Assembly: GCA_018268075.1 (NCBI GenBank)
Contig: JAFDXH010000021.1
Location: 1-58,717 of the forward strand
Length of the DNA stretch: 58,717 bases
DNA from: Bacteroidota bacterium
Lineage (GTDB): Bacteria > Bacteroidota > Bacteroidia > Chitinophagales > Chitinophagaceae
Reading direction: 5' to 3'
Shown here: piece by piece, positions 1 through 8,041 of the stretch
Numbering within the stretch: position 1 is the stretch's first letter
Layout of the letters: the number at the start of each line of letters is the position of its first letter
Program-made: the position numbers and the translations under genes
Notes under the pieces: model-generated
The model's input: the letters and a program-made list of their open reading frames with translations, nothing else
What the model was told of the DNA's origin: nothing
The model's database searches: none

Positions 1-317
1 CAGTATATTTTGCAATACACCTTACTTCATTTTTGGGTTTAAAAATAGAAGATAATTACAACGGGGCTAATGCCTGTTTTGATTACAAAGAAGGAAAATT
101 TACTACCACTGCAAATGAAGATCAATTAGCAGATAATGAAATCAATTATCAACTTTCAGAATTACTGAAAGCGCTGCAGCCTCATGATCTGGAGCAAGTA
201 AAACTGAACCAGCACAAAAGAATGGTGCTTCTCAATATTTTGGAAAAATATTATGCCTGGCATGTTCCTGAATTTGGTAAAATGAAATCGCTGAGCATAC
301 TTCAGCAACTTTTTTAA
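1..317 (+). CDS. recO: DNA repair protein RecO, C-terminal part (5' end outside window)
   Basis: The reading frame is open from the left edge, so only about the last 105 residues are present. The visible part reads as a helical RecO C-terminal domain: a segment with IHLTSFLGLKIED, then a long helical region and the closing EFGKMKSLSILQQLF, which resembles the family's usual ending (an aromatic, then IKSL and a hydrophobic tail). RecO works in the RecFOR pathway, loading RecA onto SSB-coated single-stranded DNA and annealing strands. A TTG at 33 could be mistaken for a start, but the residues upstream continue the family pattern, so the gene starts before the window. The call rests on a short fragment and recalled family features only. 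Confidence 0.7.
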   Translation, partial: VYFAIHLTSFLGLKIEDNYNGANACFDYKEGKFTTTANEDQLADNEINYQLSELLKALQPHDLEQVKLNQHKRMVLLNILEKYYAWHVPEFGKMKSLSILQQLF

Positions 318-386
318 CCCCCTGCCTCGCCTGTTAATTATTTCAGTTAATAAATTTTCTCTACAGAGGTACTTGCTACTATTTAA

Positions 387-491
387 GGTGCATTCCAAAT
401 TGTAGCATTGCTTGTGGGCAGTGAAGACACTGCCCTCGGCACTTCGCCCCGGTTGGTGTTTCCACCAGCCGGCTACAAATTGAAATGCACC
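387..491. repeat. 105-bp GC-rich nested inverted-repeat element (MITE- or REP-like)
   Basis: The outer arms 387-406 and 472-491 are inverted copies matching at 18 of 20 positions. Inside are a perfect 8-bp hairpin (416-423 with 428-435, loop AAGA) and a second hairpin with a 10-bp stem including one G-T pair (449-458 with 463-472, loop TTTC), which shares its last base with the outer arm. A small GGC/GCC hairpin lies between them (438-440 with 446-448). The direct repeat TATTTA flanks the element at 380-385 and 494-499, as a target-site duplication would. The element is much richer in G+C than its surroundings. It has no coding capacity. No second copy was noticed in this window. Confidence 0.7.
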
Positions 492-530
492 CGTATTTAG
501 TAAATAAAGAAAGTATTACCCATGTTTGAT

Positions 531-538
531 TAATTTTG
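531..538 (+). promoter_or_regulatory. Candidate -7 promoter box for prfA
   Basis: TAATTTTG matches the Bacteroidota -7 consensus TAnnTTTG and lies 56 bases before the prfA start. No good -33 TTTG is seen at the usual spacing, so the call is moderate. Confidence 0.4.
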
Positions 539-544
539 CCCAAA

Positions 545-569
545 AGTGGTGAACATTTTCCCCACCACT
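545..569 (+). other. Hairpin in the prfA leader
   Basis: AGTGGTG (545-551) and CACCACT (563-569) form a perfect 7-bp stem with an 11-base loop. No T-run follows, so it is not a terminator. If transcription starts about seven bases after the box at 531-538, this hairpin would lie at the very 5' end of the mRNA, which could affect its stability. The role is inferred. Confidence 0.4.
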
Positions 570-594
570 GATATGTAAATAGTCCCAAAAATAT

Positions 595-1659
595 ATGCTC
601 GATAAATTAGAAGCCATTAATGCAAGATTTGAAGACCTGGGCATTGCACTATCAAATCCTGAAATTGTTAATGACAATAAAAAATATAAGCAATTAAGCA
701 AGGAGTACAAGAGCCTTGAGAAGATCGTAATTGCACGCAGTAAATACATAAGCCTCTTAAATGATATTGATTTTAATAAAGAGGTGCTCAACAGCGATGA
801 TGAAGAAATGCGTGAGATGGCAAAAGAAGAATTGCCTGCCCTTTTAGAAAAAAAGGAACAGACAGAAAACGACATTCGGAATATGCTTATCCCCAAAGAT
901 CCTCAGGATGAAAAAAATTGTATTCTGGAAATAAGAGCCGGCACCGGTGGCGACGAAGCTTCTTTATTTGCCGGCAACCTATGCCGCATGTATTTAAAAT
1001 ACTGCGAAAATAAAGGATGGAAAACAGCACTGCTAAGCGAAAGTGAAGGCACTGTGGGCGGATATAAAGAAGTACAACTGGAGGTAACAGGCGAGGATGT
1101 ATATGGCACACTAAAATTTGAAAGTGGTGTACACCGTGTACAACGAGTACCTGATACAGAAGCGAGTGGCCGCGTGCATACAAGCGCAGCTACAGTAGCA
1201 GTAATGCCCGAAGCAGAAGAAGTGGATGTGGAAGTAAGAGAAAGCGATGTAAAAATGGAAACCGCCAGAAGTGGTGGCGCCGGAGGGCAGAATGTAAATA
1301 AGGTAGAAACTAAAGTAATGCTCACTCACATCCCTACAGGCCTTGTAATTATTTGCCAGACCGAGCGCAGCCAGTTGGGCAACAGAGAAAAAGCAATGCA
1401 GATGCTGAGAACAAAGCTCTATGAAGAAGAAGTAAGAAAACAAGAAGAGGAAATAAGCCGCCATCGTAAAAGCCTTGTGAGCAGTGGCGATCGTTCTGCA
1501 AAAATACGCACGTACAATTACCCTCAGGGCCGCGTAACCGATCATAGGATAGGGCTTACATTGTACGATCTTGATAATGTACTCAATGGCGACCTTAAAC
1601 CATTTATAGATGCACTTCAGTTTGCAGAAAATTCTGAGAAACTGTTAACTACTTCCTAA
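595..1659 (+). CDS. prfA: Peptide chain release factor 1
   Basis: The 354-residue product has the full length of RF-1. It recognises UAA and UAG stop codons on the ribosome and triggers release of the finished peptide. The catalytic GGQ lies at residues 230-232 within [11 protein letters not shown]; its Gln is the residue methylated by PrmC. The stop-codon recognition tripeptide is PDT (186-188), within RVQRVPDTE; many bacteria have PAT or PVT here. The N-terminal helical domain and the [17 protein letters not shown] segment are also typical. The start is the ATG at 595. The gene stands alone, with a leader hairpin before it and a candidate small RNA plus terminator after it. Confidence 0.97.
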   Translation: MLDKLEAINARFEDLGIALSNPEIVNDNKKYKQLSKEYKSLEKIVIARSKYISLLNDIDFNKEVLNSDDEEMREMAKEELPALLEKKEQTENDIRNMLIPKDPQDEKNCILEIRAGTGGDEASLFAGNLCRMYLKYCENKGWKTALLSESEGTVGGYKEVQLEVTGEDVYGTLKFESGVHRVQRVPDTEASGRVHTSAATVAVMPEAEEVDVEVRESDVKMETARSGGAGGQNVNKVETKVMLTHIPTGLVIICQTERSQLGNREKAMQMLRTKLYEEEVRKQEEEISRHRKSLVSSGDRSAKIRTYNYPQGRVTDHRIGLTLYDLDNVLNGDLKPFIDALQFAENSEKLLTTS

Positions 1660-1740
1660 GGAAAACGGTTAGAGCAGTTCAAAAATGAATTATGACAATA
1701 AAATGAAGGGTTCTTAGTTTTTCATTAACACAATCATTAA

Positions 1741-1748
1741 TAATTTTG
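1741..1748 (+). promoter_or_regulatory. Candidate -7 promoter box before the 1755-1866 transcript
   Basis: TAATTTTG fits TAnnTTTG and is the same 8-mer seen before prfA. It lies about 85 bases upstream of a strong terminator and not directly before a coding start, so it would drive either a small RNA or an attenuated leader. No clear -33 element is seen. Confidence 0.3.
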
Positions 1749-1754
1749 GCATGC

Positions 1755-1866
1755 GGTTTGAATAATAAGAAGGTAGAATCGGACAAATATTAATTTTTCA
1801 ATTTTCTCATAAGCAGTTAGTTTTGGTAAACGGCCCCTGTTTCTACAGGGGCCTTCTTTTTAAAAG
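1755..1866 (+). ncRNA. Candidate small RNA or attenuated leader
   Basis: This non-coding stretch lies between a -7-like box (1741-1748) and a perfect-stem terminator (1832-1866), giving a predicted transcript of about 110 nucleotides. It could be a free small RNA or the terminated leader of the large GH18-CE4-GT2 gene starting near 1955. No known RNA family was recognised by eye. The evidence is its position between promoter-like and terminator-like signals only. Confidence 0.3.
1832..1866 (+). terminator. Rho-independent terminator
   Basis: GGCCCCTGT (1832-1840) and ACAGGGGCC (1845-1853) form a perfect 9-bp GC-rich stem with the loop TTCT, followed by TTCTTTTT. It is about 170 bases after prfA and about 90 bases before the likely start of the next gene. 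Confidence 0.85.
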
Positions 1867-1922
1867 AATTCTTTTAAAAAATTTTAAAATCTAATTGAGG
1901 ATTTTTTCACAGCATGGCACTA

Positions 1923-1930
1923 TATCTTTG
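1923..1930 (+). promoter_or_regulatory. Candidate -7 promoter box for the GH18-CE4-GT2 gene
   Basis: TATCTTTG fits TAnnTTTG exactly. Transcription would start near 1937, downstream of the in-frame TTG at 1895 and just before the TTG at 1955, so the box supports the later translation start. The -33 element is weak. Confidence 0.45.
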
Positions 1931-1954
1931 TTGCTGCTTATAAACAAGTGCAAC

Positions 1955-4900
1955 TTGAGCCAAGAAGTTTCTCAAATTTTTCAGACTACAAAACCCACCC
2001 GCTGGAAAAGCGTGAAGTGGACACTGCGTGTATTACTTTTTACCACCCTATTTTTCTTTATAGTGCTGGTATTTGCGCTTTACAGCGGATCTTTACCCAG
2101 CATTCCTAATATGGAGGCACGCGCAAGGGAGTATGAAACAGTACTTGACCCTTCAAATCCGCTCGTTTTAAAAAACAGGCAGAATACTTCCTTTAAAGGA
2201 TTTAAAAATTTCCTTTTCAATAAACTAAAAGCCGACTCTTTAAAAAAATTAAAAAATCAACACGGGTCGCCTGCCAATAACCTTCCTTTAATCAGAGCGG
2301 CTTTTTATACTCCATGGGATGGAAAAAATTCCTTTTCTGATTTTCAGAGAAATGCAGACCAACTCAATACTATTTTTCCTGAATGGTTTTTTATAGATAC
2401 GATTACCCATAAGCTACAGACCAGAATAGATAGTGCAGGGCTTGCTTTAATGAAGCAAAAAAAGTTGACCATATTGCCCATGCTATCAAATTTTAATTCT
2501 TCCAAATCAATCTTTGATGGCAAATTATTGCACAGGATACTCAATGATACTGTGGTGCGAAATAGATTTATTAACCAGTTAGTTGACACACTTTCATTTT
2601 ATCATTTTCAGGGGGTAAATGTTGACTTTGAAGAGCTGAATGAGCCCAGCAATACAGCGCTTACAAGCTTTCAGAAAAAGCTATACGAAACACTGCATGC
2701 ACAAGGCTTAATAGTAACGATGGATGTAGCCCCCAAAAATGATGATTATGACTACAAAGCCTTGTCGCTCTATAACGATTATATCATTCTGATGGCTTAT
2801 GATGAATACAATAATTCTACCGGGCCTGGGCCTATAAGTGCACAGAAATGGATAGAAGATGCGGTGACCTGGACAGCAGATAGAATAGATCCTTCAAAAA
2901 TAATTTTAGGCGTTGGCGCTTTTGGGTATAGTTGGAAAAATGGAAAAATGGAAAGTACCCTTACTTATTATGATGCCATTAACAAAGCCAAAATGCTCAA
3001 TGGGAGCATCATATACGACAATGATAGCTACAATCTTCACTATAGTTATAACACAGTAGATCCTGATGATAGTGAAAATATATCACGACATGATGTATGG
3101 TTTACTGATGCTGCCACTTGCTTCAATATTTTGCGGTTTAGCGATGAGTTTCCGGTAGCAGGTACCGCCATTTGGCGATTGGGCAGCGAAGACCAGCGCA
3201 TCTGGAAATTTTACAACCGTAGGCTCGATAATGCGTCTATTGCAGCGCATCCCTTTAATTTTGATTCTTTAAAAATAATTCCGGAACTAAAAAATAGTTC
3301 CATATTTAAGGGAGAGGGCGAGGTGTTGGATATTTTGTACTCACCCCAACCTGGAAAAATAAAATTAGAGATAGACAGTACAGAACAATTAATAGCCGAG
3401 CAGAGCTACCTTCAACTACCTTCGGGATATGGCATCAGAAAATTTGCAGAAGATACTACTGTAGGTAAGGGGCATAAGCTCATTCTCACTTTTGATGATG
3501 GCCCCAGTGCAGAATATACTCCGCAAATATTAAGTATTCTTGAAAGAGAAAAAGTGCCGGCTACTTTTTTTCTGATAGGGATAAATGCAGAACAAAATAT
3601 CCCATTGGTGCAGCGGGAATACAGAGATGGTTTTGAATTAGGCAACCATACATTTACCCATCATAATATTGCAGACATGAGCCTTTCGCGTGCTGCATTA
3701 GAGATGAAACTCACACGGCTGCTCATAGAAAGCATTACAGGGCATAGCACCATTCTTTTCAGAGCGCCCTATAATGCTGACTCTGAACCACAAACCTATG
3801 AAGAACTTGCCCCCATAGAAAGAAGCCGTAGTGAAAATTACTTAACAGTAAATGAGAGCATAGACCCAAATGACTGGGCGGTGGGAGTAAGTGCTGACAG
3901 TATTTACTATCGGGTAGTAAGGCAAGTGGAGCAAACTAATGCCAGCATTATTTTATTGCACGATGCCGGAGGTGAAACGCGGCAGGCCACTGTAGATGCA
4001 CTTCCCAGAATTATTCAGTATTTCAAAGAGCGGGGCTATGTATTTACAACGGTGGCCGATCTGATGGGTAAAACCCGTGATGAGGTGATGCCAAGGGTGG
4101 CAACCAATAAAGACCGGTGGACAAGAAAATTTAATTTTTTCCTTGCGGAAAGCGGATATTGGAGTGGACAGATCTTGTTTTCACTTTTCATTATAGGTAT
4201 TTTATTATCTGTAGGCAGAATGATCGCGATGGCAATCTTAGCTACCATTCAAAAAAGAAAAGAAAAAAAAGAACATGAACTGATAACTGCACTACCAGTA
4301 GCCCTCAAAGCCTCGAGCGCTCTGGTAAGTGTAATTGTTCCTGCGTATAATGAGGAGGTAAATTCAGTACGAACCATCAACAGCCTTTTGGATCAGGATT
4401 ACCCCAACCTGGAAATCATTTTTGTAGATGATGGTAGCAAAGACCAAACATATCAAACAGTAAGAGACCATTTCAAAGACCACCAGAAGGTAACCGTAAT
4501 TACCAAAACGAATGGAGGTAAGGCGTCAGCGCTTAATTATGGGATCAGCCATACAGATGCGGAATACGTAGTATGTATAGATGCCGATACCCAATTAAAA
4601 CAAGATGCTGTAAGACTATTGATGGAAAAATTTACTGATGCCAATGTAGCGGCGGTAGCAGGAAATGTAAAAGTGGGCAATGAAGTAAATATGATTACCC
4701 GCTGGCAGAGTATTGAATACATTACCTCTCAAAATTTTGATCGCCGTGCATTTGACCTGCTCAATTGTATAACGGTAGTGCCCGGGGCTATTGGTGCTTT
4801 TCGCAGGGATGCCCTCCTCATCTCCGGAGGCTTTACTAAGGATACACTTGCAGAGGATTGCGACCTTACCATGCGCATGCTAAGAGATGGGTATGTGATA

Positions 4901-5416
4901 AGAAACTGCACCAGTGCGCTCTCCTATACTGAAGCTCCAGAAACATTTAAGCAATTTATGAAGCAAAGGTTTAGGTGGAGTTTTGGGGTGATGCAATGTT
5001 TTTGGAAACACAGGGATACACTTTTCAATCCTAAGTATAAAAATTTAGGCATGGTGGCTATGCCGAATATTTTAATTTTTCAGATCATTCTGCCCTTTCT
5101 GGCGCCATTGGCCGATCTCATTTTAGTATTAAGCATAGTAGCGGCTTCTCTTGGCATCGTAGTGGCCAGTGTGCAACATATTATTTTTTACTACATTATT
5201 TTCACGTTGGTAGATATGGCAGGTGCGGCATTAGCCTTTGCATACGAAAGGGAGAATGTTTTAAAATTAGTATGGATGCTTCCGCAAAGGATTATCTACC
5301 GGCAAATGATGTATTATATTCTTATAAAATCTTTTGGTAAAGCACTCAAGGGCGAACTGCAAGGCTGGGGCGCCTTAAAGAGAACGGGAAATGTAAGCAG
5401 TGCCAAAATGGGCTGA
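1955..5416 (+). CDS. GH18-polysaccharide deacetylase-GT2 fusion protein (exopolysaccharide synthase-like)
   Basis: This is a protein of about 1153 residues with three catalytic modules. After an N-terminal membrane segment comes a GH18-like domain, with the active-site strand GVNVDFEE (Asp 224, Glu 226). Next is a NodB/CE4 deacetylase with TFDDGP (512-517), HTFTH (565-569), RAPY (603-606) and LLHD (ending at Asp 670). A membrane segment near 737-765 leads to a GT2 synthase with VSVIVPAYNEE (from 791), DAD (876-878), ED (967-968) and QRFRW (1004-1008), then further membrane helices. The predicted topology puts hydrolase and deacetylase outside and polymerase inside. By analogy with PgaB/PgaC it may make, deacetylate and trim a beta-linked GlcNAc-type polymer; the product is inferred. 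There is no early in-frame ATG. TTG 1955 is preferred over TTG 1895 because of the -7 box at 1923. Confidence 0.88.
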   Translation: MSQEVSQIFQTTKPTRWKSVKWTLRVLLFTTLFFFIVLVFALYSGSLPSIPNMEARAREYETVLDPSNPLVLKNRQNTSFKGFKNFLFNKLKADSLKKLKNQHGSPANNLPLIRAAFYTPWDGKNSFSDFQRNADQLNTIFPEWFFIDTITHKLQTRIDSAGLALMKQKKLTILPMLSNFNSSKSIFDGKLLHRILNDTVVRNRFINQLVDTLSFYHFQGVNVDFEELNEPSNTALTSFQKKLYETLHAQGLIVTMDVAPKNDDYDYKALSLYNDYIILMAYDEYNNSTGPGPISAQKWIEDAVTWTADRIDPSKIILGVGAFGYSWKNGKMESTLTYYDAINKAKMLNGSIIYDNDSYNLHYSYNTVDPDDSENISRHDVWFTDAATCFNILRFSDEFPVAGTAIWRLGSEDQRIWKFYNRRLDNASIAAHPFNFDSLKIIPELKNSSIFKGEGEVLDILYSPQPGKIKLEIDSTEQLIAEQSYLQLPSGYGIRKFAEDTTVGKGHKLILTFDDGPSAEYTPQILSILEREKVPATFFLIGINAEQNIPLVQREYRDGFELGNHTFTHHNIADMSLSRAALEMKLTRLLIESITGHSTILFRAPYNADSEPQTYEELAPIERSRSENYLTVNESIDPNDWAVGVSADSIYYRVVRQVEQTNASIILLHDAGGETRQATVDALPRIIQYFKERGYVFTTVADLMGKTRDEVMPRVATNKDRWTRKFNFFLAESGYWSGQILFSLFIIGILLSVGRMIAMAILATIQKRKEKKEHELITALPVALKASSALVSVIVPAYNEEVNSVRTINSLLDQDYPNLEIIFVDDGSKDQTYQTVRDHFKDHQKVTVITKTNGGKASALNYGISHTDAEYVVCIDADTQLKQDAVRLLMEKFTDANVAAVAGNVKVGNEVNMITRWQSIEYITSQNFDRRAFDLLNCITVVPGAIGAFRRDALLISGGFTKDTLAEDCDLTMRMLRDGYVIRNCTSALSYTEAPETFKQFMKQRFRWSFGVMQCFWKHRDTLFNPKYKNLGMVAMPNILIFQIILPFLAPLADLILVLSIVAASLGIVVASVQHIIFYYIIFTLVDMAGAALAFAYERENVLKLVWMLPQRIIYRQMMYYILIKSFGKALKGELQGWGALKRTGNVSSAKMG

Positions 5417-5514
5417 TAGGGTAAAGAGGAAAGTGGGGGTGATTTTTTCATGCTTCGCACATCCCATTACCTGCCCATTAGTTTCAAGTGGATTTCCTCG
5501 GCCGTATTCCACCT

Positions 5515-6126
5515 TTACTCTTTCACCCAGTACTTTAAGTAATCATCCATTTCGTTATTTACTAAAAGGTAATCTGGGGGCATCTGCAATCCAAAGCTAT
5601 GATAGGTAACTATTCTGGTTCCCGAAGGTTTTTCCATTAGCTTACCCAACAAAAATTTATTATAACCCTCATACAACTTTTCGGAATAAGGTATTGCCTC
5701 ATCAATCTTTTGTGCACCTGTTATATTCTCATAAAAGGAATTATAAAAATAAAAATGATGATATGGCGCCCAGTCTGTCTGAGTTATATTTTCATTAATA
5801 AAGGTAACATTCTCTATCGCCAGTTTTTTCTTAAGCTCATTGCAAAGCTGCACCAGATCAGCTCTTTGCTCCACCCCATAAAAGGAATATTGTGGGAAAT
5901 GGTGCGCTGCCGCCAGACAAAACTTTCCTGCACCACTGCCTATATCCAATATTTTTTCTGCAGGAGAGGCTGCCAAAAAAGAGGCGGCCTTTTTTACTAC
6001 CTCCAAAGGCGTCCAATGCTTTGAAGCTACCTGCCTGATATGCCGTGGATAGATTGAATTAAAATTATCATCAGATTCAAAATAATCTTCAGTAGTAAGG
6101 CATTTTTTATCAGACTTAAAAAACAT
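5515..6126 (-). CDS. Class I SAM-dependent methyltransferase
   Basis: The 203-residue product has the Rossmann motif I LDIGSGAGK at residues 60-68 and an acidic residue after the second strand (FYGVEQRADL), the usual S-adenosylmethionine pocket. The substrate cannot be read from the sequence. It is the last gene of a tight minus-strand run, murA-gmk-CNNM protein-this gene, 12 bases after its upstream neighbour, so it is probably cotranscribed. It converges on the large fusion gene to its left. The N-terminal 50 residues lack a recognisable extra domain. Confidence 0.75.
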   Translation of the reverse strand: MFFKSDKKCLTTEDYFESDDNFNSIYPRHIRQVASKHWTPLEVVKKAASFLAASPAEKILDIGSGAGKFCLAAAHHFPQYSFYGVEQRADLVQLCNELKKKLAIENVTFINENITQTDWAPYHHFYFYNSFYENITGAQKIDEAIPYSEKLYEGYNKFLLGKLMEKPSGTRIVTYHSFGLQMPPDYLLVNNEMDDYLKYWVKE

Positions 6127-6138
6127 AATTTAAAATTA

Positions 6139-7404
6139 CTATCGCAATACTTTTAATTTCACTACCTCTATACGGGTATCGCTCACATTTAAAATATCAA
6201 ACTGGTAATCATCTATTATTATGCGATCCTTTTGTTGAGGAATAGATTGATGCAGATTGATTATATACCCCGACAAGGTTTCTACGTCCCCAGCCTTTCG
6301 GAATGCAAGCTGGTATTTTTCTTTAAGAAAATCTAGCTCTATTCGCCCACTAAAAATAAATTCATTTGTATTTATTTGCTTATCCACCAGTACATCCTTC
6401 ACATCAAACTCATCATTGATGGAGCCAAAAATTTCCTCAAGTAAATCTTCTATTGTAATTATTCCGGCTGTACCTCCAAATTCATCTACCACCCAGGCCA
6501 CACTCTTTTTTTCTTTACTAAATTTTTTTATGAGGTCTGTAGCATTCATACTATCTGGCACCAAGGGAATAGCCATCAATACTTCACTTATTTCACGGGG
6601 CCTCTTGAACATATCCAGGTGATGTATGTATCCTTTTATATTATCAATATTATTTTCATACACCACCAGCTTGCTCAGTTTTGTTTGCTCAAACCGATTG
6701 ATTATTTCATCCACTGTAGTATTAATATCAATAGCAATAATTTCCTTTCGGGGCACAAGGCATTCTCTTATTTTAGTTTCAGAAAGCGATAGTACATTTT
6801 CAAATATTTCATTATTCACCTGCGAACTGTCTTCCGAAACATTCATTTTAAGTTGTTGAACATATTTCTCAAGGTCCAACTTTGAGAACACTTCTCTTTT
6901 CCCTGAAATTTTTACATTAAAAATATATTTCAGCATCCAATCTCCTATTTCCATAAAAAATCTGGAAATATTTTCAAATAAAGAATAAAACGCTACTGCA
7001 ATAAAAGTAAAGAACCCACTTCCTATAATTGAATTATTATTTCTTCTAAAAATAGCCCGCATGATGAACATAACAAAAATGACGAGCAGTGTTGCAAAAA
7101 AAGTAGTAACCGCAAGGTGCAGGTAAGGATTTTCAATATGCCAATATTTCCAGATACTGCTAAATACTGTAGTCCAGTATATACCGTATATAACTAACAA
7201 AAAGGTAATAAGGGTAATAGAGCTACTCATAAAGCGGGATGGCGTTTCCAGAAAGGATGACCAAATCTTTCCGCTATATTTCCCCTGCTTCTTTTTCAAT
7301 TCAAGCGCCATTCTGCTTGCAGAAAAAAAAGCTGTTTCCATACCCGAAAAAAAGCCAATCAATAATACCAGTACACCAATAACTATAAAAGGGATATAAT
7401 CCAT
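6139..7404 (-). CDS. CNNM/CorC-family membrane protein with CBS pair (hemolysin family)
   Basis: The 421-residue product starts with a CNNM (DUF21) membrane domain, with hydrophobic helices near residues 3-20, 60-80, 97-118 and 130-145. A tandem CBS pair follows (about 215-330), including the conserved VDEFGGTAGIITIEDLLEEI at 306-325. A CorC/HlyC transporter-associated domain ends the protein (about 345-420). Proteins of this build are linked to Mg2+ or Co2+ efflux, with CBS domains sensing nucleotides. In Bacteroidota one member, GldE, is associated with gliding; I cannot tell whether this is GldE. It lies 30 bases after gmk and 12 bases before the methyltransferase gene, in the murA run. 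Confidence 0.85.
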   Translation of the reverse strand: MDYIPFIVIGVLVLLIGFFSGMETAFFSASRMALELKKKQGKYSGKIWSSFLETPSRFMSSSITLITFLLVIYGIYWTTVFSSIWKYWHIENPYLHLAVTTFFATLLVIFVMFIMRAIFRRNNNSIIGSGFFTFIAVAFYSLFENISRFFMEIGDWMLKYIFNVKISGKREVFSKLDLEKYVQQLKMNVSEDSSQVNNEIFENVLSLSETKIRECLVPRKEIIAIDINTTVDEIINRFEQTKLSKLVVYENNIDNIKGYIHHLDMFKRPREISEVLMAIPLVPDSMNATDLIKKFSKEKKSVAWVVDEFGGTAGIITIEDLLEEIFGSINDEFDVKDVLVDKQINTNEFIFSGRIELDFLKEKYQLAFRKAGDVETLSGYIINLHQSIPQQKDRIIIDDYQFDILNVSDTRIEVVKLKVLR

Positions 7405-7434
7405 ACTTCAAATTTATTGAATAGATCTGAAAGC

Positions 7435-8010
7435 TTAATTTTTTAAAAATGCACCGATTATTTCTTCGGTTTCCTTACAGGCCATTTCAAAATCACTGTT
7501 AACAACAATATGCTCAAAATGATTTTTAAAAGTCATTTCATAGGAAGACTTATCCAACCTTGCCTGCAGGCTTTCTGCAGTTTCTGACCCACGGCTTTGC
7601 AATCTTCTTTTTAACTCTTCTGATGAAGGAGCCTGTATAAATATTGCAAGTGTATTTACCGGATATTGCTGCTGAACATGAATGGCGCCCTGCACATCAA
7701 TATCCAATACGGGCACATTGCCCATACCCCAGATTCTGGACATCTCTGTTTTAAGTGTTCCATAATATTTCCCTTCATAAACCATTTCCCATTCAAGAAA
7801 TTCTTTCTGATGTATTTTTTCTTTAAATGCTTCAGTACTGATGAAATAATAATCCTTGCCTTCATGCTCAGTAGCTCTGGGCGGCCTTGTAGTGGCAGAA
7901 ACAGAGAAGGCCAGATTGGGGAAAATCTTCATCATATTGCGAACGATGGACGTTTTTCCAGACCCAGAGGGGGCGGTTACCAAAATTATTTTATTATATT
8001 TTTTCTCCAT
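7435..8010 (-). CDS. gmk: Guanylate kinase
   Basis: The 191-residue product is the normal size of guanylate kinase, which phosphorylates GMP to GDP with ATP in the cytoplasm. The P-loop APSGSGKTS lies at residues 13-21. The GMP-binding region follows with SATTRPPRATEHEGKDYYF, then the expected DIDVQGAIHVQQ segment and the LID-region SRGSETAESLQARL. It lies 31 bases after murA on the same strand and is probably cotranscribed with it. Confidence 0.97.
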   Translation of the reverse strand: MEKKYNKIILVTAPSGSGKTSIVRNMMKIFPNLAFSVSATTRPPRATEHEGKDYYFISTEAFKEKIHQKEFLEWEMVYEGKYYGTLKTEMSRIWGMGNVPVLDIDVQGAIHVQQQYPVNTLAIFIQAPSSEELKRRLQSRGSETAESLQARLDKSSYEMTFKNHFEHIVVNSDFEMACKETEEIIGAFLKN

Positions 8011-8041
8011 CCTTGTATAAAGTTTTCCGGAATTATATTTT

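Noticed and set aside
903-1325. Open frame of 140 codons opposite prfA
   Set aside because: The product is Ser/Thr/Pro/Cys-rich with no domain, as expected for the antisense of a conserved gene.
1895-1954. TTG at 1895 as the start of the GH18-CE4-GT2 gene
   Set aside because: The residues it adds are not expected in the family, and the -7 box at 1923-1930 lies after it. TTG 1955 gives a normal cytoplasmic N-terminus before the first membrane helix.
5417-5534. Loose mirrored GGGTAAAGAGGAAAG-like sequences as a bidirectional terminator
   Set aside because: The pairing needs several gaps and the right arm lies in coding sequence; no T-run follows.
5400-5609. 69-codon plus-strand frame between the fusion gene and the methyltransferase gene
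   Set aside because: It overlaps the ends of both genes, has no recognisable features and is best explained by chance.
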